Assembly: GCF_000612625.1 (NCBI RefSeq)
Contig: NZ_CCAS010000002.1
Span: 62,001 to 126,000 of the forward strand
DNA from: Neobacillus jeddahensis
GTDB lineage: Bacteria > Bacillota > Bacilli > Bacillales > Cytobacillaceae
DNA length: 64,000 bases
Direction of reading: 5' to 3'
The notes beneath the pieces were generated by a model. The model did not search any database, was not told the DNA's origin, and worked only from the letters and a program-made list of their open reading frames with translations. The position numbers and the translations under genes were made by a program. Of this stretch, positions 1 to 9,007 are shown in pieces (position 1 is the first letter of the stretch; the number at the start of each line of letters is the position of its first letter).

Positions 1-69
1 AAAAAAATCCTCAGAAGTATTTGATTTTTCTTTTTCTAATTCAAATCCCTTACACTCTTTAATTAGCAA
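1..69 (-). CDS. Partial ORF at left edge, unknown product
   Basis: An open frame runs off the left end. I propose a TTG start at 69 because AAGGAG lies about 10 bases upstream; an in-frame ATG at 111 has no clear ribosome site. The visible peptide begins MLIKECKGFELEKEKSN and is too short to assign. In B. subtilis ypuI follows scpB, but this N-terminus does not look like YpuI. It could also be untranslated sequence. Confidence 0.3.
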   Translation of the reverse strand, partial: MLIKECKGFELEKEKSNTSEDFF

Positions 70-173
70 TGTAATCCCGCTCCTTATCCAACTGTTTAGT
101 CCTTTTCGCATGACAAACTCATTCATTAAAGCGTATTTTTATTTTAGCATAAATTCCTACACAAGATTGTATT

Positions 174-761
174 TTAGGAGTTAATCGTTTCCTGAAATTT
201 CTCGAAAAATAAATCAGCTTCTTCTTGAATAAACTCTTCCTCATCCTTATCCGGAAGCTGTGGAAGTTCCTTTAGACTTTTCAGTCCAAAATAATCCAAA
301 AATTCTTTAGTTGTTCCATATAAAATAGCCCTTCCTGTCCCCTCAGCTCGGCCAACTTCTTTTATCAATACCTTTGAAACAAGTGTATGTAGTGGTCGTT
401 CCGTTTTTACTCCACGAATTTCTTCTATTTCAGTTCGGGTGATAGGCTGTTTATAGGCGATGATCGCTAATGTCTCTAATGCAGCCTGTGACAAGGTTGA
501 TGTATGTGGCGAATCAACTAACTTCTTTAAATAAGTGGCATTTTCCTTTTTCGTGGCAAGTTGAAATGTCCCAGCAAGCTGAACAATCATAATCCCCCTT
601 TGATTATTCTGGTCATATTCTTGTCTTAAATTTTCAATGATTTCACTTGCCTTAAATTCATCGACTTCTAAAACTTCAGCTAATTGCTTAAGGGAAAGCC
701 CTTCATCTCCTGCCGCAAACAAAAGGCTTTCAAGTATACTGTTCCAATTAATTATTTCCAA
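174..761 (-). CDS. scpB: Segregation and condensation protein B (ScpB)
   Basis: ScpB is the winged-helix kleisin partner that binds ScpA and bridges the heads of the SMC condensin during chromosome segregation. The 195-residue product has the family's usual length: two winged-helix units followed by an acidic tail (DKDEEEF). The segment [21 protein letters not shown] at about residue 95 is a ScpB hallmark. Its start overlaps the 3' end of scpA by 14 bases, which suggests translational coupling. The protein should act in the cytoplasm at the nucleoid. Identification is firm. Confidence 0.95.
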   Translation of the reverse strand: MEIINWNSILESLLFAAGDEGLSLKQLAEVLEVDEFKASEIIENLRQEYDQNNQRGIMIVQLAGTFQLATKKENATYLKKLVDSPHTSTLSQAALETLAIIAYKQPITRTEIEEIRGVKTERPLHTLVSKVLIKEVGRAEGTGRAILYGTTKEFLDYFGLKSLKELPQLPDKDEEEFIQEEADLFFEKFQETINS

Positions 762-1518
762 CTACTTTCCCCTCTTCCTTAACAGCCTCAACAAAAATAT
801 CACCAAAGTTTTCTTTTTGTTCCACGTCAACCACTTTTCTTTTAATAAGTTCTAAAATAGCTAAAAAGGTCACCACGATATGATCTTTAGCCGGAAAAGG
901 GAATAAATCATTAAAGTTTTTCCGTCCAGATAACTGTTTCAATTCATTCATGATTTCAGTCATTCTTTTCTCAATCGATATTTCCTGGCGAGCAATTTTT
1001 GTCGCCATTGGACGCTGCAACTTCTTTCTTCGTAACAATTTTTGAAAAGCTGCCAGCATATCATATAAGGAGACATTGCTCTCCGTTCTTTCTGGCTGTT
1101 TTTCTTTCGCAAAATCGGAAAGATCACTAGGCGGCTTCGTATACATGAGCCCTCGTTCTTCCTCCATTGCCTTTAGATCATGTGCTGCTTCTTTATATTT
1201 TCGATATTCAATCAAGCGCTCAACTAGCTCGTCCCGAGGATCCTCCTCATATGACATTTCATCATCTACCTCATCGTAAAGCTCTTCATGCTTTGGTAAG
1301 AGCATTTTACTCTTAATCACAAGCAATGTAGCTGCCATAACTAAAAACTCACTGGCAACATCCAACTGTAACTCATTCATCGTTTTAATATATATTAAAT
1401 ATTGCTCAGTAATTTCAGCAACGGGAATATCATATATATCAATCTCGAGCCGATTAATTAAATGAAGAAGTAAATCTAACGGCCCTTCAAAAGCATCAAT
1501 CTTTACCTGGTACGGCAT
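748..1518 (-). CDS. scpA: Segregation and condensation protein A (ScpA)
   Basis: ScpA is the kleisin subunit of bacterial condensin; it closes the SMC ring and recruits ScpB. The 256-residue protein starts with the typical [20 protein letters not shown] charged, probably flexible middle (about residues 90-165) follows, then a C-terminal winged helix. The length matches the B. subtilis protein (about 250). It is first of the scpA-scpB pair. Upstream lies about 200 bases with no other gene on this strand, so its promoter is probably there. The function is well established for the family. Confidence 0.95.
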   Translation of the reverse strand: MPYQVKIDAFEGPLDLLLHLINRLEIDIYDIPVAEITEQYLIYIKTMNELQLDVASEFLVMAATLLVIKSKMLLPKHEELYDEVDDEMSYEEDPRDELVERLIEYRKYKEAAHDLKAMEEERGLMYTKPPSDLSDFAKEKQPERTESNVSLYDMLAAFQKLLRRKKLQRPMATKIARQEISIEKRMTEIMNELKQLSGRKNFNDLFPFPAKDHIVVTFLAILELIKRKVVDVEQKENFGDIFVEAVKEEGKVVGNN

Positions 1519-1725
1519 GTTTATTCACCAAAATCCTTAAAAATAAATTTCAATTATCATTCATTATGACTATTAATAGTATAGTGGATTCATGTGACGT
1601 TATCCAATAGAAAAATCAACCTTTATCTGCATTATTAACAAATCATGATGTTTGCCCATAGCAGTGGACAACTATCCTACATATGATGACAAGGTAAACA
1701 ACATTAATTTTAGGAGGTCTTTATT

Positions 1726-1815
1726 ATGTCAGAAGGTGGATTTGGAGCTGGTTTTGCTTTAATCGTCGTTCTATTCATTTTGTTAATTATCGTTGGTGCT
1801 TCTTGGGTTTACTAA
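1726..1815 (+). CDS. YjcZ-family small membrane/sporulation peptide
   Basis: This 29-residue peptide begins MSEGGFGAGFALIVV, continues as one hydrophobic helix and ends GASWVY. A Gly-rich start plus a single transmembrane segment is typical of the YjcZ/YhfH-like tiny proteins annotated in Bacillus as sporulation-associated. The ATG has an excellent site, TAGGAGG, ending 8 bases upstream. A terminator follows directly, so this is a single-gene unit. The biochemical role of the family is unknown. The gene assignment is strong; the sporulation role is inferred from the family. Confidence 0.8.
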   Translation: MSEGGFGAGFALIVVLFILLIIVGASWVY

Positions 1816-1846
1816 TTAAAAAATGAGAGCGAACTTTAGCGGTAGG

Positions 1847-1873
1847 AACCCGTCAATTATGACGGGTTTTTTT
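1847..1873 (+). terminator. Rho-independent terminator after the yjcZ-like gene
   Basis: An 8-bp stem (AACCCGTC / GACGGGTT) with a 6-base loop is followed by seven T residues. It closes the tiny YjcZ-like unit just before ypuF. Confidence 0.85.
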
Positions 1874-1937
1874 CTTCCTATTGGAGTTACCTTATTATGA
1901 TAAAATAAAGATACATAGATCTGTTAGGGGTGATCAT

Positions 1938-2459
1938 TTGTATCCTATCGAGTATATTCAATTTTTAGCCCATTTTCATGGTGATCGTGATTATTTTGAA
2001 TGCCATGAGATACTCGAAGAATATTGGAAAGAAACAGATAGTCGGAACAAATCATCTATCTGGGTAGGTCTCATTTTACTTGCTGTTTCAACTTACCATC
2101 ATCGCAGAGATAACTTTAGTGGTGCAATCAAAACATTAGAAAAAGCAGTGAAGATTTTCGAAGTGCAGTCGGATTCACTCACTTCACTCGGTTTGGACAT
2201 AAATCAGATGAGAGATTTATTAAATGAACGTTTATCGTTAATAGCAAAAAATAAAGCCTACAAAAGCTTTATTTTACCTATTCGTGATCCAAACCTTGAA
2301 AAATTGGGCAAAAACTATTGTCAACAAAAAGGGTTTCAATGGGGAAAAGATAGTAATAACACTGATAATCATCTCATCCATCGTCATTTATTACGGGATC
2401 GATCCAGTGTGATTGAGGAAAGACAGCAATCTTTAAAAATAAGAAAAGGCAACGAATGA
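1938..2459 (+). CDS. ypuF: DUF309 family protein YpuF
   Basis: This DUF309 protein has unknown biochemical function. The motif HFHGDRDYFECHEILEEYWK near the N-terminus, with paired His/Glu residues, is the family signature and looks like a helical bundle able to bind metal. I chose the TTG at 1938 (173 residues) because AGGGGTGAT sits just upstream; the frame remains open back to a TTG at 1881, which has no ribosome site and lies in terminator sequence. It is convergent with ribT, as part of the ypuF-scpAB neighbourhood of B. subtilis. Confidence 0.85.
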   Translation: MYPIEYIQFLAHFHGDRDYFECHEILEEYWKETDSRNKSSIWVGLILLAVSTYHHRRDNFSGAIKTLEKAVKIFEVQSDSLTSLGLDINQMRDLLNERLSLIAKNKAYKSFILPIRDPNLEKLGKNYCQQKGFQWGKDSNNTDNHLIHRHLLRDRSSVIEERQQSLKIRKGNE

Positions 2460-2475
2460 ATTCGCTGCCTTTTTA
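2444..2475. terminator. Bidirectional terminator between ypuF and ribT
   Basis: The stem AAAAGGCA / TGCCTTTT is extended by CGAAT/ATTCG after one mismatch, with A and T tracts on both sides. It overlaps the last ypuF codons and can serve both convergent genes. Confidence 0.75.
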
Positions 2476-2481
2476 GTCGAG

Positions 2482-2841
<360 letters not shown>

Positions 2842-3008
2842 TCATTATATGAAATAAACCGACGTATATCTTGGTTTAGCAATAGTATATTTTTCAAAAT
2901 TGATGAATAATAAACATGTATTCATTATATGTTGTCGCCCTTATTATGTTTCACTAAACACAATCATACATAAAAAATAGAAAATCATCAATTAAATTCG
3001 TCATTTTA

Positions 3009-3095
3009 TCAGTGCACGATAAAAATCCAGTAGATTAATCCCCAAATAATAGAAAGACCAATCAGGATAGCAAATAAAATCCAGTTCCTTTTCAT
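3009..3095 (-). CDS. 28-residue hydrophobic membrane peptide
   Basis: A short frame encodes a peptide starting MKRNWILFAILIGLS and ending YWIFIVH: a short positive N-terminus, then one hydrophobic helix rich in Trp and Ile. A GGGGGA ribosome site lies about 9 bases upstream of the ATG. It sits alone in an otherwise empty 480-base gap between ribT and ypuA. I do not recognise the family. The good ribosome site and membrane-like composition support a real gene, but it is short enough to be chance. Confidence 0.5.
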   Translation of the reverse strand: MKRNWILFAILIGLSIIWGLIYWIFIVH

Positions 3096-3209
3096 GAAAA
3101 AATTTCCCCCATACGAGTTCTTCCCTGTCCACCATTCTACACCAAATTACAAAAATAATCTATTTTCTCTTATAACTGTTACATATTCTCCACTAGAATT
3201 TCAAAACTA

Positions 3210-3236
3210 TGAAACTTTCGGATGAAAAATTTCGTT
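3210..3236 (+). promoter_or_regulatory. ECF-type (SigM/SigW-like) promoter for ypuA
   Basis: TGAAAC at 3210-3215 is followed, after 17 bases, by CGTT at 3233-3236, close to the ECF consensus TGAAAC-N16/17-CGTC. It lies about 75 bases before the ypuA start. From memory, B. subtilis ypuA belongs to the SigM cell-envelope stress regulon, which fits. Confidence 0.5.
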
Positions 3237-3312
3237 TATATAAAAGGTTTCGGTTATATTATTAAATGAGCTTAAGTTTTTTTGGCGAACTTAGACATCA
3301 AGGAGGAAAAAA

Positions 3313-4176
3313 ATGAAAAAAATACTCATACTTCTTCTATTAGCCTCTATTCTCTTCTATCCTGTCCGTAGCTTTGCTGACATGGCTGAAGGAGATATGA
3401 TTGTCACACTAGGTGAAAATTTAACAGAAGAACAGAAAAATACCTTACTAGAAGAAATGGGCGCACCCACTGACGTTCAAATTGTCACCGTTACAAATGA
3501 AGAGGAGCATCAATATTTAGGTAAATACGTCTCGAAATCATTAATTGGAACTAAGGCCATCTCCTCTTCTGCCATTACCATCGCACCTGCGGGTTCTGGA
3601 ATCAAAGTCAAGACCAAGAATATTAACTGGGTAACCGATGAAATGTATGTTAATGCCTTGATCACAGCAGGAGTCAAAGATGCCAACATTTATATCACTG
3701 CACCGATTTCCGTGTCTGGAACGGCTGCCTTAACAGGGATTATAAAGGCCTATGAAATCTCAGCGGATAAAACCATACCCGAAGAAGTGAAACAAGCAGC
3801 TAACCAGGAAATGGTTGAAACAGCTAAACTTGGTGATTCCATTGGAAATCAGAATGCCGCTGCCTTAATTGCCAAAGTAAAAGAAGAAATAGCCAAAAAC
3901 AAGCCAAAAAATGATGAGGAACTGCGAAAGATTATCGAACAAGCTGCAAAAGAATTAAATGTTACTCTTACAGATGAACAAATGCAAAGGTTAATTGACT
4001 TTTTTAACAAGCTCAAGGATTTAAATATTGACTGGAACCAAGTTGGTGACCAGTTGAATAAAGCAAAAGACCGGATTTCTAAATTTCTTCAATCAGAAGA
4101 AGGACAAGGTTTTCTGGATAAAGTCAAACAATTTTTCATTTGGCTAATTGATGCTATAAAATCAATTTTTTCTTAA
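3313..4176 (+). CDS. ypuA: Secreted DUF1002 protein YpuA
   Basis: YpuA is an exported protein of unknown function linked to envelope stress in B. subtilis. The 287-residue product has a signal peptide (Lys-rich start, hydrophobic run LILLLLASILFYPV, cleavage near SFADMA). A DUF1002 domain follows, with GLN- and AAL-rich segments. A long, charged C-terminal helical region ends in a hydrophobic stretch (FFIWLIDAIKSIF) that may associate with the membrane. The start follows a strong AAGGAGG. An ECF-type promoter lies upstream and a terminator follows. Confidence 0.85.
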   Translation: MKKILILLLLASILFYPVRSFADMAEGDMIVTLGENLTEEQKNTLLEEMGAPTDVQIVTVTNEEEHQYLGKYVSKSLIGTKAISSSAITIAPAGSGIKVKTKNINWVTDEMYVNALITAGVKDANIYITAPISVSGTAALTGIIKAYEISADKTIPEEVKQAANQEMVETAKLGDSIGNQNAAALIAKVKEEIAKNKPKNDEELRKIIEQAAKELNVTLTDEQMQRLIDFFNKLKDLNIDWNQVGDQLNKAKDRISKFLQSEEGQGFLDKVKQFFIWLIDAIKSIFS

Positions 4177-4185
4177 GCAGAGTAG

Positions 4186-4225
4186 AAAAAAAGCTATCGC
4201 ACTTTTTTGCGACAGCTTTTTTTCT
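4186..4225. terminator. Bidirectional terminator between ypuA and lysA
   Basis: An imperfect hairpin pairs AAAAAGCT-ATCGC with GCGAC-AGCTTTTT. A run of A precedes it and a run of T follows, so it can end both ypuA and the convergent lysA transcript. Confidence 0.75.
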
Positions 4226-4231
4226 TAGCAA

Positions 4232-5536
4232 TTATTTTAATGGTAAGTCTAATCTTACTAAGTCTTCATATGATTCTCTTTTTACCACCAGGGTCGAAAT
4301 TCCATCTTCTACAAACACAACTGCTGGACGAGGAATCCTGTTATAGTTATTTGACATTGAATAGCCGTAGGCACCCGTACAAAATACAGCTAAAATATCC
4401 TCTTCTCCAGCTTCAGGGAGCGGTAAATCCCAAATCAACATATCCCCCGATTCACAGCACTTTCCAGCTATTGAAACAGTTTCACTGGCTTTTGCTAACG
4501 GTTTGTTGGCAAGAACTGCTTCATATTTTGCCTGATATAGGGCAGGACGAATATTATCACTCATTCCACCATCTACAGATAAATATTTCCTGACCCCTGG
4601 AACATCCTTTGAAGAGCCAACTTGATAAAGGGTAATTCCTGCATCACCAACAAGAGAGCGACCCGGTTCTATCCAAATTTCTGGCATTGTTAAGGTATAT
4701 TGTTCCGTTAACTGTTTTACTTCAGTTATAATTTCACGTACATATTGCGATGGTGGAATGGGTTCATCCTCGTTTGTATAGCGAATCCCAAAGCCTCCTC
4801 CTAAGTTTAATACCTTTGCTTCAAAAGATAATTCAATCTTCCAGTGGACCATCTTTTCTACTATTTTCTTCGCCGCAAGTAGAAAACCTGTTGTTTCAAA
4901 TATTTGTGAACCTATATGGCAATGAAGGCCAAGCACATCAAAATATTCAAATTGAATCGCTTCTTTTAGGGCTGCTTCCGCCTGTCCGTTTTGAAGGTCA
5001 AAACCAAATTTCGAATCTTCTTGCCCTGTTAAAATATAATCATGGGTATGGGCTTCAATTCCAGGAGTGACTCTTAATAGAATACTGACTATTACCTTTT
5101 TCTCTTGGCAAATTGTTTTTAATAATTCCATTTCCGTAAAATTATCTACTACAATACATCCGATTCTCTGGTCTAGGGCCATTTCTAATTCCTGTCGACT
5201 TTTATTATTTCCGTGAAAATGAATTCTTTCAACCGGAAATCCTGCTACTATGGCTGTATATAGTTCACCACCAGATACAACATCGAGGGATAATCCCTCT
5301 TCTTCTGCTAATTGAATCATCGCAATTGTCGAGAAGGCTTTACTCGCATAGGCCACTTGAGATTTAACCTGTAGATCATCAAATGTTTGTTTAAAACCCC
5401 TCGCTCTTTCTCTCATTAACGCAACATCATACACATACAAGGGGGTCCCAAATTGCCGTGTTAACTCAACTGCATCCACCCCACCAATTTCTAAATTCCC
5501 CTGTTTATTCACACCTGTTGACCCGTAAAAATACAT
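4232..5536 (-). CDS. lysA: Diaminopimelate decarboxylase
   Basis: LysA is a PLP enzyme that decarboxylates meso-diaminopimelate to L-lysine, the last step of lysine synthesis. The 434-residue protein has the alanine-racemase-like barrel with the PLP lysine in VAYASKAFS (Lys66). HIGSQIF and the phosphate-binding LNLGGGFGIRY follow, with CCESGDMLIW near the C-terminus. I start at the ATG at 5536, which has GAGAGGG upstream, rather than an earlier in-frame codon 16 residues upstream. It follows the spoVA operon, as in B. subtilis, and lysine made in the mother cell also affects dipicolinate precursor flow. Confidence 0.95.
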   Translation of the reverse strand: MYFYGSTGVNKQGNLEIGGVDAVELTRQFGTPLYVYDVALMRERARGFKQTFDDLQVKSQVAYASKAFSTIAMIQLAEEEGLSLDVVSGGELYTAIVAGFPVERIHFHGNNKSRQELEMALDQRIGCIVVDNFTEMELLKTICQEKKVIVSILLRVTPGIEAHTHDYILTGQEDSKFGFDLQNGQAEAALKEAIQFEYFDVLGLHCHIGSQIFETTGFLLAAKKIVEKMVHWKIELSFEAKVLNLGGGFGIRYTNEDEPIPPSQYVREIITEVKQLTEQYTLTMPEIWIEPGRSLVGDAGITLYQVGSSKDVPGVRKYLSVDGGMSDNIRPALYQAKYEAVLANKPLAKASETVSIAGKCCESGDMLIWDLPLPEAGEEDILAVFCTGAYGYSMSNNYNRIPRPAVVFVEDGISTLVVKRESYEDLVRLDLPLK

Positions 5537-5594
5537 TCGCTTTCCCTCTCTCCGAAGCAGCACATTATAGTTTATGTAGACCATTATAATAATA

Positions 5595-5627
5595 AATAGA
5601 CAGAATCTACATAAGATACTGCCTATT
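5595..5627 (-). terminator. Probable terminator after spoVAF
   Basis: An imperfect 13-bp hairpin (AATAGGCAGTATC with GATTCTGTCTATT, one mismatch and a G-U pair) is followed on the minus strand by TATTATTAT. It would end the spoVA transcript before lysA, or attenuate readthrough. Confidence 0.45.
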
Positions 5628-5688
5628 TTAGATATTAGCCTGCTAATAGAATTAAAATCACTTTAGCATAACTAAAAAAAATCCGCAA

Positions 5689-7179
5689 TCATTTCTCATT
5701 CTCCTTAGGCGGCTGTCGATAACGGTTTCGTGGGTGAACAATACTTGGTCTTAGCAAGGAACCAGGTATTGCCCGACGAACAACAATTTGCATAAATCCT
5801 TTTGGGTCAAAAGGAAGAAATGGCCAAAAGTAAGGCGTGTTAAGTGCCCTCATATGGACAACAAAAAGAAACATTACCGTACTGCCGATGATAAAGCCAG
5901 GCGTATGGAACATAGCTACCAATATAGTAAGGATAATTCTGGCAATTTTATTTGCTACCCCTAACTCGTAGCTCGGTGTTGTGAATGTTCCGATACCTGC
6001 CACTGCAACATAAAGTATGACCTCTGGCACAAAAAGACCAACATCAATGGCAATTTGTCCAATCAATACCGCGGCAATCAATCCCATGGCCGTGGATAAT
6101 GGGGTAGGGGTATGTATGGCTGCCATTCTTAAAAATTCAAGTCCGAAATCAGCTAAAAGTAATTGAACGACAACCGGAATATTCGTTTGTTCATTCGGCC
6201 CTATAAAGGCAATCTCCTTAGGTAATAGGGATGGTTCCAACACAAAGAGGAGCCATAAAGGAAGTAGTAAAATGGACGCCAATACTCCCAAAAACCGGGT
6301 CCAGCGCACAAACGTACCCATCGCAGGCGATTCCCTGAATTCTTCGGCGTGCTGGACATGATGGAAGAAAGTGGTTGGCGTAATGATAACACTTGGTGAA
6401 GTATCACAATAAATTATGACATGTCCTTCTAAAATATGTGCTGCAGCTACATCCGCTCTTTCTGTATATCGAACCAATGGAAAGGGATTCCAGCCCTGTT
6501 TCAAAATAAATTCCTCAATCGTTTTATCCCCCATTGGGATCCCATCCGTCTTAATTGCTTTAACTTCTTTTCTCAGGATTTTAAGTAAGTCAGGGTCTGC
6601 TATGTCCTCTATATAACCCAGTGCAACATCCGTCTTCGATCTTTCTCCCACCTTTATCATTTCAAAGCGAAGGCGTTCGTCGCGAATTCTCCTTCTCGTT
6701 AAGGCCGTATTTAAAATGATATTCTCGACAAACCCGTCGCGTGCACCTCGAACCACTTTTTCAGTGTCAGGCTCCTGAGGAGACCGTCCTGGGTAACTCC
6801 TGACGTCCACTGCTAATGCCGTATGCTCACCCTCGATAACAACGACAATCTGTCCTGAAAGAACTAAATCTACAATTTCATCAAGTGTTTGAATCGGTTG
6901 AACAGATTGATTTAGCAAACGATTGTACACGAGTTGATACAGGTTGGTTGATTGTTTTTCATGATCATTAATTTGGACTAATTCTTCAATCAATTCAATA
7001 ATAAAACGTGTATCACAAAGCCCATTACAGTAATAAATTTGGACATCCTTTTTGAGAACCTTCAGCTTTCTAACCCCTAAATCGAAGCTAATTCCGAGCC
7101 CTACCCTTTGTTTCATATAATTTTCTATTTCTTGAGTTGATTCAGGGATTGGCCATTTTTGTTCATTGCTTCTCGACAT
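5689..7179 (-). CDS. spoVAF: Stage V sporulation protein AF (GerA-like membrane protein)
   Basis: SpoVAF is related to germinant-receptor A subunits (GerA family). It is made in the forespore with the other SpoVA proteins, which handle dipicolinate uptake and release. The 496-residue protein has a long soluble N-terminal domain, then hydrophobic segments from about residue 300 ([18 protein letters not shown]) to about 450, and a basic C-terminal tail. The start is the ATG at 7179 with AAAGGAG 8 bases upstream. It overlaps spoVAEA by 17 bases, so the two are coupled. SigG control is expected from the operon promoter. Confidence 0.93.
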   Translation of the reverse strand: MSRSNEQKWPIPESTQEIENYMKQRVGLGISFDLGVRKLKVLKKDVQIYYCNGLCDTRFIIELIEELVQINDHEKQSTNLYQLVYNRLLNQSVQPIQTLDEIVDLVLSGQIVVVIEGEHTALAVDVRSYPGRSPQEPDTEKVVRGARDGFVENIILNTALTRRRIRDERLRFEMIKVGERSKTDVALGYIEDIADPDLLKILRKEVKAIKTDGIPMGDKTIEEFILKQGWNPFPLVRYTERADVAAAHILEGHVIIYCDTSPSVIITPTTFFHHVQHAEEFRESPAMGTFVRWTRFLGVLASILLLPLWLLFVLEPSLLPKEIAFIGPNEQTNIPVVVQLLLADFGLEFLRMAAIHTPTPLSTAMGLIAAVLIGQIAIDVGLFVPEVILYVAVAGIGTFTTPSYELGVANKIARIILTILVAMFHTPGFIIGSTVMFLFVVHMRALNTPYFWPFLPFDPKGFMQIVVRRAIPGSLLRPSIVHPRNRYRQPPKENEK

Positions 7180-7741
7180 GAAAGCCACTCCTTTCAAGTA
7201 TTAGTTCAACTGCCTTTTTGGTGATCGGCGCCCCAAGTTTGTATGAGTCACGTCTTGCCATTTTCCCAATATCACCCACCCCAACAATAATTGGGATCGT
7301 TAATTCATCTAGACAATATACGGTATCTCCATTTAATCTGCCAAGTTCATGTTCTTCTAAACCAAATTTATCTACCCCAAAGGGCGTCAAAACTCCATCA
7401 CGATCAATACACACATCAACCCTTGTCCATTCTTCATGTCTTGACTTGGCGGCAACGGCAATGACCCCTAAAACTTCAATATCTTTGTGTGAGGCAACAT
7501 ATTTCAGTGCAGTTTCACCAGCACCTTCCCCCACTATGCCACTATCATCAAACATCACTAGGACCGGATCTTGTGGCGCCTTTTTTATTAGCTTGACGAT
7601 CTCTGGTCCTGTTAGGGTTGATGGATTTCCATATGAACTAGAAATACAGCGTCCACCAATCTCTCTGGCTACGTGCTCAACAGCCCGTTTTGCATATTCA
7701 TCACCGTCGGTAACTAATATGACGCGCCTCCGAATACTCAT
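7163..7741 (-). CDS. spoVAEA: Stage V sporulation protein AE, soluble AEA form
   Basis: SpoVAEA is a soluble protein of the SpoVA system of the spore inner membrane; its exact role is unclear. The 192-residue product has [17 protein letters not shown] at the start and [20 protein letters not shown] in the middle, both typical. Start choice: the ATG at 7741 has GAAGGGA about 8 bases upstream; an ATG six codons earlier overlaps that site. In B. subtilis the order is AA-AB-AC-AD-AEB-AEA-AF; here AB is followed directly by AEA, with no AC, AD or AEB in the 118-base gap. Confidence 0.93.
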   Translation of the reverse strand: MSIRRRVILVTDGDEYAKRAVEHVAREIGGRCISSSYGNPSTLTGPEIVKLIKKAPQDPVLVMFDDSGIVGEGAGETALKYVASHKDIEVLGVIAVAAKSRHEEWTRVDVCIDRDGVLTPFGVDKFGLEEHELGRLNGDTVYCLDELTIPIIVGVGDIGKMARRDSYKLGAPITKKAVELILERSGFHVEKQ

Positions 7742-7859
7742 ACTTTGATGTCCCTTCATTTAGAAAAGATTAACACCTAAAATCTGATTTTCCGTAAAAA
7801 ATGAGTTCTTCTCCTTTATTCATGCGTGGCTTCCAAGGCTTTTTTTAAACAGTCCGATA

Positions 7860-8282
7860 TTATTGATGAACAAAATAAAGCCATTGAAAGATTGATCCAA
7901 AAATTTTTCCCAATACAATAGCCATCACTAAGATGATTATTTGCCCATCTACACGAATTCTTTTAGCCAATATTGGGAAAACGTTCACTACTTCTGTTAA
8001 ACCAGCAGCTAACATTCCAACGAACACTCCACCTGTGAGTCCAAGGGGGATTAAAATGTATGCTGAAATATGTAATAATGGGTCCCTTAGGCTTGCCCAC
8101 ACTCCAACGAGAACCCCACATACGACTGCCCATTCATAGTATTGAATCAACCCCATTGTTTTTGACAGTTGGGTCAGTCTCGGAATAACCCCAAGTACTG
8201 TTAAAAATGCAACAAAACCTGCCCCCACCGATAGTCCACTTGCTAAACCTATAAATAAAACTAATAGGATTTTAATCGTCAT
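7860..8282 (-). CDS. spoVAB: Stage V sporulation protein AB
   Basis: SpoVAB is a small integral membrane protein of the SpoVA complex in the spore inner membrane. The 140-residue protein is almost entirely hydrophobic, with four to five predicted helices (for example ILLVLFIGLASGLSVGAGFV at the start). It overlaps spoVAA by 11 bases. After its stop come about 118 bases without a recognisable gene before spoVAEA, where B. subtilis has three genes. Function of AB itself is not known in detail; dipicolinate movement depends on the complex. Confidence 0.93.
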   Translation of the reverse strand: MTIKILLVLFIGLASGLSVGAGFVAFLTVLGVIPRLTQLSKTMGLIQYYEWAVVCGVLVGVWASLRDPLLHISAYILIPLGLTGGVFVGMLAAGLTEVVNVFPILAKRIRVDGQIIILVMAIVLGKIFGSIFQWLYFVHQ

Positions 8283-8892
8283 TTACTGGCTTCATACTTT
8301 CCTTATTTTCATGGATGACTACATAATTATCTAAATCTAGCTGATAATTAAATATTTCTACTTCAAGTGGACTTGGTTCTTCATTTAACCGCTTTTTGAA
8401 AACATGATTAAAAAATAGGATCATTCCGAGTCCTAGTCCGATCGAATAAGGGATTTGAAAGAGTAATGGTTTTGTTGCCTTTTTATCTGTAACAATGGTA
8501 TATATCTTTTCTTGTACGCTCCTCATACTTACATCATCATGGAAATTCATAATTGTCATGGCCGAACCAAAAAACAATAAAAACCATATTAGAATAAAAA
8601 AAGCGATCGAAACCTTTTTTTTCTCAAAAATTACTTCTACTATCGTCTGAGCAGGACCAATGGATTGAACTTCTACATCTTCAAATTCGTTGATGATCTT
8701 TTTGATTACTTCCATGACATCAATTACGATGATATTTTGATCCCCTTCCGTTACCTGATGGATCATTAATGATCGTAAATTTGATAGGGCCGCTTCTGGA
8801 GCAATGATTTGGGCGACATCCTTTAATAAAATTTTTTCTTCTGGACGGACATGTGCACGGTGCCGCATGCGGATGTAGATTGTTTTTTCCAA
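8272..8892 (-). CDS. spoVAA: Stage V sporulation protein AA
   Basis: SpoVAA is the first product of the forespore spoVA operon and a membrane protein of the dipicolinate system. The 206-residue form begins at a TTG (8892) with GGAAGTGA upstream and starts MEKTIYIRMRHR; this agrees in length and start with B. subtilis SpoVAA (206). The ORF is open further upstream, but those codons lack a ribosome site. An N-terminal soluble domain precedes two membrane helices (FFILIWFLLFFGSAM and IPYSIGLGLGMILFF). The highly conserved tail includes FKKRLNEEPSPLEVE. Confidence 0.93.
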   Translation of the reverse strand: MEKTIYIRMRHRAHVRPEEKILLKDVAQIIAPEAALSNLRSLMIHQVTEGDQNIIVIDVMEVIKKIINEFEDVEVQSIGPAQTIVEVIFEKKKVSIAFFILIWFLLFFGSAMTIMNFHDDVSMRSVQEKIYTIVTDKKATKPLLFQIPYSIGLGLGMILFFNHVFKKRLNEEPSPLEVEIFNYQLDLDNYVVIHENKESMKPVNDD

Positions 8893-8929
8893 AACATTCA
8901 CTTCCCACACAATGATTTCCTCGTATGAG

Positions 8930-8959
8930 TAGTATGGATAATCTGGCGTTTTTTCATGT
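8930..8959 (-). promoter_or_regulatory. Candidate SigG promoter of the spoVA operon
   Basis: On the minus strand CATACTA (8930-8936) matches the SigG -10 consensus CATWMTA exactly. ACATG (8955-8959) lies 18 bases upstream as a one-mismatch -35 (GHATR). spoVA is SigG-dependent in B. subtilis. Confidence 0.45.
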
Positions 8960-8972
8960 ATTAAATCAACAA

Positions 8973-9007
8973 AAAGACCGTATGGATTAGAGATCCATAC
9001 GGTCTTT
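8973..9007 (-). terminator. Terminator overlapping the 3' end of sigF
   Basis: A perfect 14-bp stem (AAAGACCGTATGGA on the minus strand) has a 7-base loop that contains the sigF stop codon. It is followed by TTTTTGTTG. The left stem arm is the coding sequence for the last residues, KDRMD. Confidence 0.85.

Noticed and set aside
4207-4593. Plus-strand open frame opposite the lysA 3' end
   Set aside because: It lies antisense to the well-supported lysA, has no ribosome site and resembles no family.
5537-5594. Lysine riboswitch before lysA
   Set aside because: The gap is about 150 bases and already holds a hairpin; no lysine-riboswitch core is visible.
7218-7748. 176-codon plus-strand frame opposite spoVAEA
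   Set aside because: The minus-strand frame is the clear SpoVAEA protein; the opposite frame is a low-complexity shadow.
7790-7858. Possible remnant of spoVAC/AD/AEB in the spoVAB-spoVAEA gap
   Set aside because: Short frames such as SDCLKKALEATHE and MNKGEELIFYGKS were read on the minus strand, but neither matches the missing proteins.
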